Positions 51,770 through 59,484 of a stretch of DNA of 64,000 nucleotides are shown in pieces (position 1 is the first letter of the stretch; each line of letters begins with the position of its first letter). Below the pieces are notes generated by a model. That model was not told the DNA's origin. It did no database searches and saw only the letters and a list, made by a program, of their open reading frames with translations. Source of the DNA: Bifidobacterium choladohabitans (GTDB lineage: Bacteria; Actinomycetota; Actinomycetes; Actinomycetales; Bifidobacteriaceae). The translations under genes and the position numbers were made by a program. Location of the stretch: contig NZ_JACFPL010000002.1 in NCBI RefSeq assembly GCF_016102005.1, positions 496,001 through 560,000 on the forward strand. Direction: 5' to 3'.

Positions 51770-54274
51770 TCAGAGCTTTTCGATCGGCGCCAAGCGCAGC
51801 ATCAGCCTCTTGGTCCCCTCGGAGCCGAAGTCCACGGTCAGGACCGAGTTGTGCCCCTTGTCCTGAATATCGACCACCTTGCCCAGGCCATACTGGTCGT
51901 GGGCCACCCTGTCCCCCAGGGAGAAGTCCTGGATGGACAGGCCATTCGACTTGGGCTGGGCCGAGGCCCTGCCAGCGTGTGAGGTTGACGATGAGCCTGT
52001 CGTGCTCCGCCGGGTCGTGACCCTTCCATTTCTGGAGGAGGAACCGAACGGCCGCTGCGAGGAGGCCCGCGAGCGCCCGTACCCATTGCGGGAAGAGCCG
52101 AAGCCGGAGCCGAACCCGCCGAATGAACGATGGCCGAATGCACGGCCGTCGCTTTCATCCTCGAAGCCGCCGAATTCGTCCTCATCATCACCCAGGTCCC
52201 AGCCTGTGCGCATCCGCTCGTTGCCTGCCTGCCTACGCTTCCAGTCGATCAGCTCATCAGGGATGTCATCCAGGAACTGGCTGGGCAGCATCTCATTGAC
52301 CTGCCCCCACTGGGAGCGGACGGCCGCCCGGGTGAGGTAAAGACGCCGCTTGGCACGGGTCACGCCCACATAGGCCAGTCGACGCTCCTCCTGCATCTCG
52401 TCGGCATCCTCCAGGCAACGTGAGTGTGGGAAGGTTCCCTGCTCCATGCCGGTCAGGAAGACCACCGGATACTCCAGACCCTTGGCCGTGTGCAGGGTCA
52501 TCAGCGTCACCTTGCCCGAGTCATCGCCCAGGCCCGGCAGCTGGTCCGAGTCTGCCACCAGTGCCGTGGTCTCCAGGAAACCGGCCAGCGTGGCGTCGGG
52601 AGTCTTCTGCTCGAACTCGGCTGCCACGGACTGCAGCTGGCCAAGGTTCTCCAGCCTGGAGGCATCCTGCGGATCGACTGACTTGCGCAGCTCATCCAAC
52701 ATGCCGGACTCCTCCAGAACCTTCTCAACAATCTGGGACGGCTTGGTATCGTGCTCTGCGGCAAAGCCGGTCAGGGAGGTGATCAGATCCCTGAAGGCCT
52801 TCATCCGCTTGACCATCAGCGTGGAGGCCCCGGGTACCTCCTCGATATGCTGCACCCCCTGCCAGAAGGAGACCTGATGCAGATCGGCATAGGAGGTTGC
52901 CGCCGCCTCGGCACGTGCGGCCAGGCCGCGCTTGGGCACGTTGAGTATTCGCCGCATGTTCACGTCGTCCTGGGGATTGGCGATGGCGTGCAGGTAGGCC
53001 AGGGCGTCCTTGATTTCCTTACGCTCGTAGAAGCGGGTCCCGCCCACCAGCTGATAAGGCAGACCGGCGTTGATCAGCCCCTCCTCCAGGGCGCGGGACT
53101 GGGCGTTGGCCCGGTACATGATGGCCATGTCGGAGTAGGGAATGCCCTCCTCGCTGCGCAACCGGGCGATCTCGGTGGCGATCCATGCGGCCTCCTGCTG
53201 GGCGTTGTCGGCTGCATAGCCCACGATGGGCTCCCCCTTGCCCAGGGCGGTCCAGAGTTTCTTGGGCTTGCGCCCCTCGTTCTTGACAATGATTGCGTTG
53301 GCCGCATCCAGAATGGTCTGGGTGGAACGGTAGTTCTGCTCCAGGAGTATGGTCCGGGCTCCGGGGAAGTCCTTCTCGAAGTCCCTGATGTTGCTGATGT
53401 CGGCCCCTCGGAAGGCATAGATGGACTGGTCCGAATCGCCCACCACGGTGATCCAGGCCTGGTCCTGCTTGCCGGCATCGGCACCGGCCAGCTCACGCAT
53501 GAGCACGTACTGGGCATGGTTGGTGTCCTGGTACTCGTCCACCAGCACGTAGCGGAAGCGATGGTGGTAATACTGCGCCACCATCGGGGACTGCTGGAGC
53601 AGCTGGACCGTGCGTACGATCAGATCGTCGAAGTCGACCGCGTTGGCCTGAGCCAGCCGGTGCTCGTACTCGGCGTAGACCACGGAGTAGAGCTCTTCCT
53701 CGTTACCGAAACGGGCGGTGATCTGCTGGCCACGCTGACCGGGCCGGTAGTCGGGGGCGTACTCCTGCAGCTGCGTGCGCCAATCCTGCAGGTTGTTCTT
53801 GTAGTCGGAGATGTGGCTCAGAATGTTTCTGGGGGTGTAGCGCTTCAGATCGATGTTCAGATCCTTGCCGATCAGCTTGATCAGGCGCTCGGAATCGGCC
53901 GTGTCATAGATGGTGAAGCCTGATCGCAGGCCGATCTCCTTGCCATCCCGCCTCAGAATGCGCACGCAAGCCGAGTGGAAGGTAGACACCCACATGCGGT
54001 CGGCCACGGGCCCGATCAGCCGGCGCAGACGCTCGCGCATCTCCGATGCTGCCTTGTTGGTGAAGGTAATGGCCAGAATCTGGCTGGGCCAAGCGCCGAA
54101 CTGGCTGAGGATCCAGGCGATTCTGCGGGTCAGCACCCTGGTCTTGCCCGAGCCTGCACCTGCACCGATCAGCAGGGCCGGCCCCTGGTATTGCACTGCC
54201 TCGGCCTGCCGATCGTTGAGTCCCTTGAGCAGCTCCTTGGCGCTGCGCTGGATCAAGTCCGGTTCCTCGTTCAC
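51770..54274 (-). CDS. pcrA: ATP-dependent DNA helicase PcrA/UvrD
   Basis: A superfamily 1A helicase of 834 residues: Walker A GAGAGSGKTR (37-46), VDEYQDTN, GDSDQSIYAFRGAD, QNYRSTQTI, and TLHTAKGLEYPVVFLTGMEQG. The last 50 residues (FSLGDRVAHDQYGLGKVVDI) form the Tudor-like PcrA tail that binds RNA polymerase. A Gly/Arg/Ser-rich linker precedes it (about residues 700-770, RSFGGFGSGFG). It acts in nucleotide excision and mismatch repair and in clearing RecA or stalled polymerase. GTG 54274 follows AAGAGGTGG. Confidence 0.95.
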   Translation of the reverse strand: MNEEPDLIQRSAKELLKGLNDRQAEAVQYQGPALLIGAGAGSGKTRVLTRRIAWILSQFGAWPSQILAITFTNKAASEMRERLRRLIGPVADRMWVSTFHSACVRILRRDGKEIGLRSGFTIYDTADSERLIKLIGKDLNIDLKRYTPRNILSHISDYKNNLQDWRTQLQEYAPDYRPGQRGQQITARFGNEEELYSVVYAEYEHRLAQANAVDFDDLIVRTVQLLQQSPMVAQYYHHRFRYVLVDEYQDTNHAQYVLMRELAGADAGKQDQAWITVVGDSDQSIYAFRGADISNIRDFEKDFPGARTILLEQNYRSTQTILDAANAIIVKNEGRKPKKLWTALGKGEPIVGYAADNAQQEAAWIATEIARLRSEEGIPYSDMAIMYRANAQSRALEEGLINAGLPYQLVGGTRFYERKEIKDALAYLHAIANPQDDVNMRRILNVPKRGLAARAEAAATSYADLHQVSFWQGVQHIEEVPGASTLMVKRMKAFRDLITSLTGFAAEHDTKPSQIVEKVLEESGMLDELRKSVDPQDASRLENLGQLQSVAAEFEQKTPDATLAGFLETTALVADSDQLPGLGDDSGKVTLMTLHTAKGLEYPVVFLTGMEQGTFPHSRCLEDADEMQEERRLAYVGVTRAKRRLYLTRAAVRSQWGQVNEMLPSQFLDDIPDELIDWKRRQAGNERMRTGWDLGDDEDEFGGFEDESDGRAFGHRSFGGFGSGFGSSRNGYGRSRASSQRPFGSSSRNGRVTTRRSTTGSSSTSHAGRASAQPKSNGLSIQDFSLGDRVAHDQYGLGKVVDIQDKGHNSVLTVDFGSEGTKRLMLRLAPIEKL

Positions 54275-54414
54275 AAGCCACCTCTTGCCATCTGGTCTCC
54301 GTCACCATCACAGGCCGGATGGCGCACACCCGGCAAAGAACCATTTCTACCACAAAGCGGTGTCATCGATCTTGGCTCATGGGTTAGCCAGCAAGCATAC
54401 GAACAGAAATAAAG

Positions 54415-54450
54415 ACCCCGTCCGCCTTAGATAGGGAAGGCGAACGGGGT
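54415..54450 (-). terminator. rho-independent terminator of the repeat protein gene
   Basis: On the minus strand ACCCCGTTCGCCTT pairs with AAGGCGGACGGGGT (one mismatch) and is followed by CTTTATTT, 28 bases past the stop. Confidence 0.75.
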
Positions 54451-54477
54451 TTAGTCGGGGAAGTCGAGATGACCCAG

Positions 54478-54771
54478 TCAGTTGCGCACTTGGTCCTTGG
54501 CGTTGTTGACAGCCTCGGTGGCGCCCTGCTCAGCCTTGGCCTTGCCGACCTTGGCATCGGCCTTGGCCTGGTCCATCTTGTCGGAAGCGGCGTCCTTGGC
54601 GTCGCCCATCTTGTCCTGGGCAGCGTCCTTGGCGTCGCCCATCTTGTCGGCAACGGCGTCCTTGGCATCGGATGCCTTGTCCATAACGGTGTCCTTTACA
54701 TCGCCAGCGACATCGGAAATCTTCTCGCCGGCAGACTTCATGGCATCCTTTGCATCATCCAGAATCCCCAT
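54478..54771 (-). CDS. small amphipathic-repeat (LEA/apolipoprotein-like) protein
   Basis: This 97-residue protein is built of 11-residue units of the form DKMGDAKDAAQ, with Ala, Asp and Lys in a pattern typical of LEA-like amphipathic helices. Such proteins are mostly disordered in solution and are linked to desiccation or envelope stress in other organisms; no role is proven here. ATG 54771 has an ideal AAGGAGG; the upstream frame extension has no support. It has its own terminator and is likely highly expressed. Confidence 0.8.
   Translation of the reverse strand: MGILDDAKDAMKSAGEKISDVAGDVKDTVMDKASDAKDAVADKMGDAKDAAQDKMGDAKDAASDKMDQAKADAKVGKAKAEQGATEAVNNAKDQVRN
54590..54680 (-). repeat. 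33-bp tandem repeats within the small repeat protein gene
   Basis: GCGTCCTTGGCGTCGCCCAT and the next six bases occur identically at 54590 and 54623, with a diverged third copy at 54656. The period of 33 bases equals the 11-residue protein repeat, so unit gain or loss would keep the frame. Confidence 0.8.
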
Positions 54772-55018
54772 ATGGTCCTCCTTAGGTCCTTGAACGCACC
54801 GTGACGATGCGTGACCATTGCGGTCAATTTTCACTGTAACAGTCAGGGCCTTGAATCCGCGGATTGACGGGCTGACACGCCAGGAAGACACTCCAATCCG
54901 CTGGAGGTGAAACCTGGCGGATCAGGGCGGCCGGACAACAGTCCCAGAACCGGGTTATCTTGGTGTCTATCCGTCGGGACCATAGGGGCCCCGCATTCAT
55001 GACGACAAGGACGATGAC

Positions 55019-55609
55019 ATGCAGGAACTTGAGGAGCGAATCCGCCGCCAGGGCACGGTCAAGCCTGGCAATGTACTCAAGGTGGACGCCTTCCTCAATC
55101 ATCAGTGCGACGTGCGGCTCTTCGACCACATGGGCGCTGAATGGGCCCGCCTGTTCGCCGGTCACCGGATCGACAAGATTCTGACCATCGAGGCATCCGG
55201 CATCGGCATAGCCTGCCTGGCCGCCCGCCACTTCGGGGACGTGCCGGTGGTCTTCGCCAAGAAGACCCAGTCCATCAACCTTGACGGCGACCAGTACACG
55301 GCCCGCATCTACTCCTTCACCAAGCAGCGTGAGTACCCCGTCATCGTGGCCAAGCGCTTCCTCAAGGAGGGCGAGCATGTGCTGATCCTTGACGACTTCC
55401 TGGCCAAGGGCAACGCCCTGCACGGTCTGATCGACATCTGCCATGATGCCAAGGTCGTCATCGAGGGCATCGGCATCGCCGTGGAGAAGGGCTTCCAGGA
55501 GGGCGGCCGCACCCTGCGCAAAGAGGGCTACAACCTCAAGTCCCTGGCCATCGTGGAAAGCATGGACCCGGACCAGGGCACCATCACCTTTGCTCCCAAT
55601 CCTGCCTGA
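55019..55609 (+). CDS. xpt: xanthine phosphoribosyltransferase
   Basis: The 196-residue protein starts [14 protein letters not shown] and holds the PRPP-binding loop [14 protein letters not shown], both typical of Xpt. It salvages xanthine to XMP. No purine riboswitch is recognisable in the 5' region, and no xanthine permease is adjacent (uraA is 34 kb away in this window). It converges on the dehydrogenase gene. Confidence 0.93.
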   Translation: MQELEERIRRQGTVKPGNVLKVDAFLNHQCDVRLFDHMGAEWARLFAGHRIDKILTIEASGIGIACLAARHFGDVPVVFAKKTQSINLDGDQYTARIYSFTKQREYPVIVAKRFLKEGEHVLILDDFLAKGNALHGLIDICHDAKVVIEGIGIAVEKGFQEGGRTLRKEGYNLKSLAIVESMDPDQGTITFAPNPA

Positions 55610-55648
55610 GTAGGTCGGCACCCGGTCCGGGTCGCATAAACGATGGAC

Positions 55649-56641
55649 TCAGTCCACCTGATGCTCGCTGGTGCCGCCCTCAAGAATGGTCTTCACGTCG
55701 TTCAGCGAGATGTTGACCATGGCGGTCACGGCGGCATCGGTGTAGAAGCCGATGTGGGGCGAGACCTCGACATTGGGCATGGCCTTGAGGGTCTCCAGGG
55801 CCTGGTTGTCGACCTTGGTCCCGCTCAGGTCCTTTTCGAAGATGCCCGCCTCCCCCTCAATGGTGTCGATGGCGGCACCCGCGATGGACTTGGTCTGCAG
55901 GGCCTTGATCAGGGCCGGGGTGTCCACAATGGGGCCGCGGGCGGCGTTGATCAGGAAGGCCGAGGGCTTCATGGCATCCAGGGCCTGCGCGTTGATCAGA
56001 TGGTGGGTGGTCTCGTCCAGCGGCGTATGAACGGTGACGATGTCGGCCCGCTTCAAAAGCGTGGGTAGATCCACGTAATCCAGGGTGTCTGCCAGCTCGG
56101 GGCGGTGAACCGGATCGTTGGCGATGACGGTGGAGCCCAGGGCCCGGAAGATCCTGGCCACGGCGGATCCGATCTTGCCAGCTCCGATGATTCCCACGGT
56201 CAGGTTGTGAATCTCATGGGCCTGAAGCCCAGCCCAGGTATAGTCGTCCTTTGACTCGCGAGCGCTGGCCTCCCCCAGATGCCGGACCAGACGCATGACC
56301 TGGGCCAGGACCAGTTCGGAGACCGATCGAGGCGAGTAGGCAGGCACGTTGGTGACGACCAGCCCGTTCTCCCGAGCGGCCTGCAGGTTGACGATGTCAT
56401 ACCCCGTGATTCGCAGGGTCAGCTGCTTGAGGCCATAGTCCTTGAGCCGCTGGTAGAGCTCCGGCTCGGGCAGGGCCGCGTGCTGCTGGATGACGATGCC
56501 GTCGTATCCCTTGATCATGTCCACGGTCTTCATTCCCAGATCGTGGTCGGTGGTGTCCACCTGAATGTCATTGGCTTGCGCCCAGGCCTGAATGGCCTCC
56601 TGCTCGTCGGGGCGCACTGAATACATGAGAATACTGGTCAT
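55649..56641 (-). CDS. D-2-hydroxyacid (D-lactate family) dehydrogenase
   Basis: The 330-residue protein follows the lactobacillar D-lactate dehydrogenase layout closely. The Rossmann motif is GIIGAGKIGSA at residues 150-160, and the catalytic residues are Arg235 (NAARGPIVD), Glu264 (IEGEAGIF) and His296 (SPHIGFY). These numbers match the classic enzymes. Where those have Tyr52, which limits substrate size, this protein appears to have Ile51 (GIVIQQHAAL), so larger 2-keto acids such as phenylpyruvate may be preferred. It lies 80 bases after the aminotransferase gene on the same strand, with AAGGA before its ATG, and probably shares its transcript. Bifidobacteria normally make L-lactate, which also argues for a different substrate. 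Confidence 0.88.
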   Translation of the reverse strand: MTSILMYSVRPDEQEAIQAWAQANDIQVDTTDHDLGMKTVDMIKGYDGIVIQQHAALPEPELYQRLKDYGLKQLTLRITGYDIVNLQAARENGLVVTNVPAYSPRSVSELVLAQVMRLVRHLGEASARESKDDYTWAGLQAHEIHNLTVGIIGAGKIGSAVARIFRALGSTVIANDPVHRPELADTLDYVDLPTLLKRADIVTVHTPLDETTHHLINAQALDAMKPSAFLINAARGPIVDTPALIKALQTKSIAGAAIDTIEGEAGIFEKDLSGTKVDNQALETLKAMPNVEVSPHIGFYTDAAVTAMVNISLNDVKTILEGGTSEHQVD

Positions 56642-56721
56642 TTTCTAGTCCTTGGTAACTGTCTTCGTTGATTGTTGCTAGATGATGGTTGTGATGATTG
56701 CCGAGTGAATCGCCGGAGGGA

Positions 56722-57894
56722 TCAGCCGCGATTTTGAGCGCGCATATAGTCGCCGATCCGCTCCACGGCGGTATGCAGATCCTCCATGGAGGCGGCATAG
56801 GAGATGCGGACGTAGCCTTCTCCCCCAGGCCCGAAGCTTGCTCCGGGGATTACCGCCACCTTGGCCTTTCGAGCCAGGTCGTAGACGAAGCTCCAGCTGT
56901 CGCGCATACCCTCGGGCAGCCGGGCGAAGATATAGAAGGCCCCCTTGGGATCGATGACGTCCAGACCCACCTCTGGCAGGGCCTTGACCAGATAGTCCCG
57001 CCGCTTGCGGTAGGCCTCGCGCATCGGATCCGTGTCGTTCATGCCCTTGGTCAGAGCCTCCTGGGCCGCATACTGGGCATTGGTGGTCACCGAAGTGATG
57101 GTGAACTCGTTGACCTTGCTGATCTGATCAATGACGTCGGCCGGGCCAGCGGCGATGCCGACCCGCCATCCAGTCATGGCATGGGACTTGGAAACCCCGC
57201 CAAGAACGACCGTTTGTTCGGGCAGGATGGTGCCCATGGACACATGGGTGCCCTGATAGGTCAGCTCGGCATAGATCTCATCGCTGAGCACGAAGAAGCC
57301 GTGCTTGCGCGCCACCTGGGCCAGTGCTTCCAGATCCTCACGGGCGTAGGTCACCCCGGTGGGGTTGGTCGGATAGTTGAGCACCAGGGCCTTGACCGGA
57401 CCATCGCTGTTTTCGATGGCGGCCTCCAGCTTGTCCGGCTTGAGAATGAAGCCGTCATCGGAGGTGTCGACGAAGACGGTCTTGGCACCGCTCAGCTGGG
57501 CAATGGGGATGTAGAGCGGGAAGATGGGCGTGGGCAGGATGACCGTGTCGCCCGGGTTGATCATGGCGGTCAGGCCCGAGAAGATGCCCCCCGTGGCCCC
57601 GGCCGTAATCACCATTTGCGTGTCAGGGTCGTAGTCCAGTCCATACTTGGCGTGTAGATAGTCGGCCGCCGCCTTGCGAAGGCTGGGCATGCCGCGGCTT
57701 TCGGTGTAATGACTGTGGTTGTCCTGGATGGCCCGGATGCCCGCCTGCTTGACGTGCTCGGGGGTGAAGAAGTCAGGCTCCCCCAGGGTCAGCTTCACGA
57801 TGCCGTCTATTCCGGCGATCTCCTTGTTGAACTCGAGAATGTCGCTCGGTGCCAGGGCTTTGACCCTGGCATTCATATGATCCGCCAATGTCAT
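56722..57894 (-). CDS. class I/II PLP aminotransferase, candidate aromatic aminotransferase
   Basis: This 390-residue fold-type I enzyme has TLGEPDFFTPEHV, NYPTNPTGVTY, SDEIYAELTY and the PLP lysine in GGVSKSHAMTGWRVG, placing it in the AraT/PatA group. Substrate is not determined by these motifs. I set the start at ATG 57894, seven bases after AAAGGA; ATG 57912 six codons upstream has no ribosome-binding site. The leader upstream encodes an aromatic-rich peptide and can fold over this start, suggesting that aromatic amino acids control it. It would fit transamination between aromatic amino acids and their keto acids, with the dehydrogenase downstream acting on the keto acids. Confidence 0.88.
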   Translation of the reverse strand: MTLADHMNARVKALAPSDILEFNKEIAGIDGIVKLTLGEPDFFTPEHVKQAGIRAIQDNHSHYTESRGMPSLRKAAADYLHAKYGLDYDPDTQMVITAGATGGIFSGLTAMINPGDTVILPTPIFPLYIPIAQLSGAKTVFVDTSDDGFILKPDKLEAAIENSDGPVKALVLNYPTNPTGVTYAREDLEALAQVARKHGFFVLSDEIYAELTYQGTHVSMGTILPEQTVVLGGVSKSHAMTGWRVGIAAGPADVIDQISKVNEFTITSVTTNAQYAAQEALTKGMNDTDPMREAYRKRRDYLVKALPEVGLDVIDPKGAFYIFARLPEGMRDSWSFVYDLARKAKVAVIPGASFGPGGEGYVRISYAASMEDLHTAVERIGDYMRAQNRG

Positions 57895-58043
57895 TGGCTT
57901 GTCCTTTCCCATGCGGTTACTACAACCATTGTCGCTGGTGCCGCCCTACCGACTATGCGGTGACGATGCACGGGAAATGCTGTCGACGACTGCAGGGCCG
58001 GTGGGTTCCGATCCATGCAACCGTTCCTACAAGGCACGCGGCG
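57895..58043 (-). promoter_or_regulatory. candidate RNA switch sequestering the aminotransferase start
   Basis: UUUCCCGUGC (57977-57968) can pair with GCAUGGGAAA (57914-57905), ten pairs with one G-U, covering the ribosome-binding region. The same arm (57973-57967) can instead pair with UGCAUGG at 58019-58013, and part of it with GCACGG at 58062-58057 inside the leader peptide codons. GGCACG (58063-58058) also pairs with CGUGCC (58038-58033). There is no U tract, so control would be translational. Hand-folded only. Confidence 0.5.
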
Positions 58044-58091
58044 TCACAGATCGAATCCGTGCCACCAATAGGTAAATCGTGTGCCCTGCAT
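58044..58091 (-). CDS. aromatic-rich leader peptide (candidate attenuator uORF)
   Basis: Fifteen codons, MQGTRFTYWWHGFDL then TGA. AGGAGG is placed six to seven bases before the ATG, a better ribosome-binding site than that of the downstream gene. Phe6, Tyr8, Trp9, Trp10 and Phe13 make a third of the peptide, including adjacent Trp codons as in known trp leader peptides of actinobacteria. It is followed by 149 bases of foldable leader and then the aminotransferase. Chance occurrence of such a peptide after such a site is unlikely but not excluded. Confidence 0.6.
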   Translation of the reverse strand: MQGTRFTYWWHGFDL

Positions 58092-58122
58092 GCTGAAACC
58101 TCCTGCGGAATCTACAATCAGC

Positions 58123-58156
58123 ATTGTTGATAAGCATACTGCGGAATTTCAACAAT
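58123..58156 (-). promoter_or_regulatory. putative promoter and operator of the leader-aminotransferase operon
   Basis: TTGTTG (58155-58150) and TATCAA (58132-58127) are 17 bases apart. Transcription would begin near 58119, 28 bases before the leader peptide. The perfect inverted repeat ATTGTTGA-18 nt-TCAACAAT spans exactly these elements and could bind a repressor. Confidence 0.45.
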
Positions 58157-58659
58157 CATATGAGCGTGACCATTATTTGACCAGTCTCTTCCATTTTGCG
58201 GACGCGACTGGCATGCAAAACACGTGTTTATAGCAGGTGACACAATGCCAGACCAGATTGATCTTGAAATTTCCGGGATCTATCTTGACATTCCCTGGAA
58301 GGTTTCCTCGAATCACCCATTCACCCGGCTGGCATATCGCGGCCTGCGAATCTTTATCAGCACATTGAGAGAGCTCCACCCTCATCCACACATAAGCTCT
58401 CATCTCATTCCATTCCATCCCATTCCATCCCAACCCACGCATTGATCGGTTGCGTGCTGAGCGCAATCTTTTCGCTATGATCGGCAAGAACGAATCAGGG
58501 TGATGAACCATATCTAAGTAGTGTCGTACTGCCAAACTTGATCACGACACCGACCTTGTCTGACTGTCAGGCCTCTGCTTTGGGATCTCTGTCATATACT
58601 TTCCTTCAAAGACAGGCAAGAAAAGAAACTCTTGGATGTCGGTCAAAAGGGGTGAGGTA
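58157..58659. other. gene-poor region before the SDR gene (503 bp)
   Basis: Only short unconvincing reading frames are present. The pentamer repeat at 58406-58430 is its one clear structure. The right end contains the SDR leader, with GGGGTGAGGT before ATG 58660. Confidence 0.5.
58406..58430. repeat. pentanucleotide repeat tract
   Basis: CATTC CATTC CATCC CATTC CATCC, five units with two variants. It lies outside any supported gene, 230 bases before the SDR start. Confidence 0.75.
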
Positions 58660-59484
58660 ATGACCAATCGAGTAGCGCTGGTCACTGGGGCAACCAGCGG
58701 CATCGGGTACGAAACCGCTCGAATGCTCGCCGATCATGGATACCGGGTATATGCGGCAGGACGACGAGTCGAGCGACTGAAGCCACTGGCCGACAAGGGG
58801 GTGACGGCCCTGCAGATGGACCTGACCGACTCTGCCTCCATCGAGAAGGCAGTCGGTCGAATTCTGCAGAAGGAGAAGCGGGTCGATCTGCTGGTCAACA
58901 ACGCCGGCTACGGGTCCTATGGGCCGGTCGAGCAGGTCTCCATTGACGAGGTCCGTCGACAATTCGAGGTCAACCTCTTCGGACTTGCCCGATTGACCCA
59001 GCTGGTGCTGCCTGCCATGCGCCGAGCCAGACACGGCCGAATCGTGAACACCTCATCCATGGCAGGCCGAATGGTCACCTATATGGGTGCCTGGTACCAT
59101 GCCACCAAGTACGCCCTTGAAGCCTTCAGTGACGCATTGCGTATGGAGATGCGGCCCTTTGGCATCGACGTGGTCCTGATCGAGCCGGGGGCCATCGCCA
59201 CCAATTGGGGCGCGATTGCCGCCAACAATCTCCAAACAGTCACCCGCAAAAGCGCCTATCAAAAGGCAGGCTTCCGTGCTGCTGCCGGACTGCGCAGGCT
59301 CTACTCCAGCAGGCATTTGACCCAACCAACAACCATTGCCAAGGCCATCGTTCGTGCCTCGACGGTACGCTATCCCCGCCCACGTTACCTTCTGGGCTTC
59401 GGCGCCAAACCTCTGGTTGCCCTTCATGCCCTGCTCCCCACCCGTGCCTGGGACTACCTGATGGTCCATGCCAAGGACCTGTAA
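58660..59484 (+). CDS. short-chain dehydrogenase/reductase
   Basis: This 274-residue classical SDR has the dinucleotide motif TGATSGIG (residues about 8-15), NNAGYG, the catalytic Ser in NTSSMAGR, and the Tyr-Lys pair in YHATKYALEAFSDALRME. Its C-terminal extension resembles the group annotated as retinol or 17-beta-type oxidoreductases; the natural substrate is unknown. ATG 58660 is preferred for its GGGGTGAGGT over ATG 58636. It is the last intact rightward gene before a decayed region. Confidence 0.9.
   Translation: MTNRVALVTGATSGIGYETARMLADHGYRVYAAGRRVERLKPLADKGVTALQMDLTDSASIEKAVGRILQKEKRVDLLVNNAGYGSYGPVEQVSIDEVRRQFEVNLFGLARLTQLVLPAMRRARHGRIVNTSSMAGRMVTYMGAWYHATKYALEAFSDALRMEMRPFGIDVVLIEPGAIATNWGAIAANNLQTVTRKSAYQKAGFRAAAGLRRLYSSRHLTQPTTIAKAIVRASTVRYPRPRYLLGFGAKPLVALHALLPTRAWDYLMVHAKDL

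Noticed and set aside
54892-55018. Purine riboswitch before xpt
   Set aside because: The conserved loop sequences of the purine aptamer are not present.
58245-58445. 66-codon rightward ORF ending in the pentamer repeat
   Set aside because: SD is weak (CAGGTG), the composition is odd (His/Pro end made by the repeat) and there is no homology that I can see.
58173-58535. 120-codon minus-strand ORF
   Set aside because: No credible start signal, and it overlaps the repeat tract; the sequence looks random.
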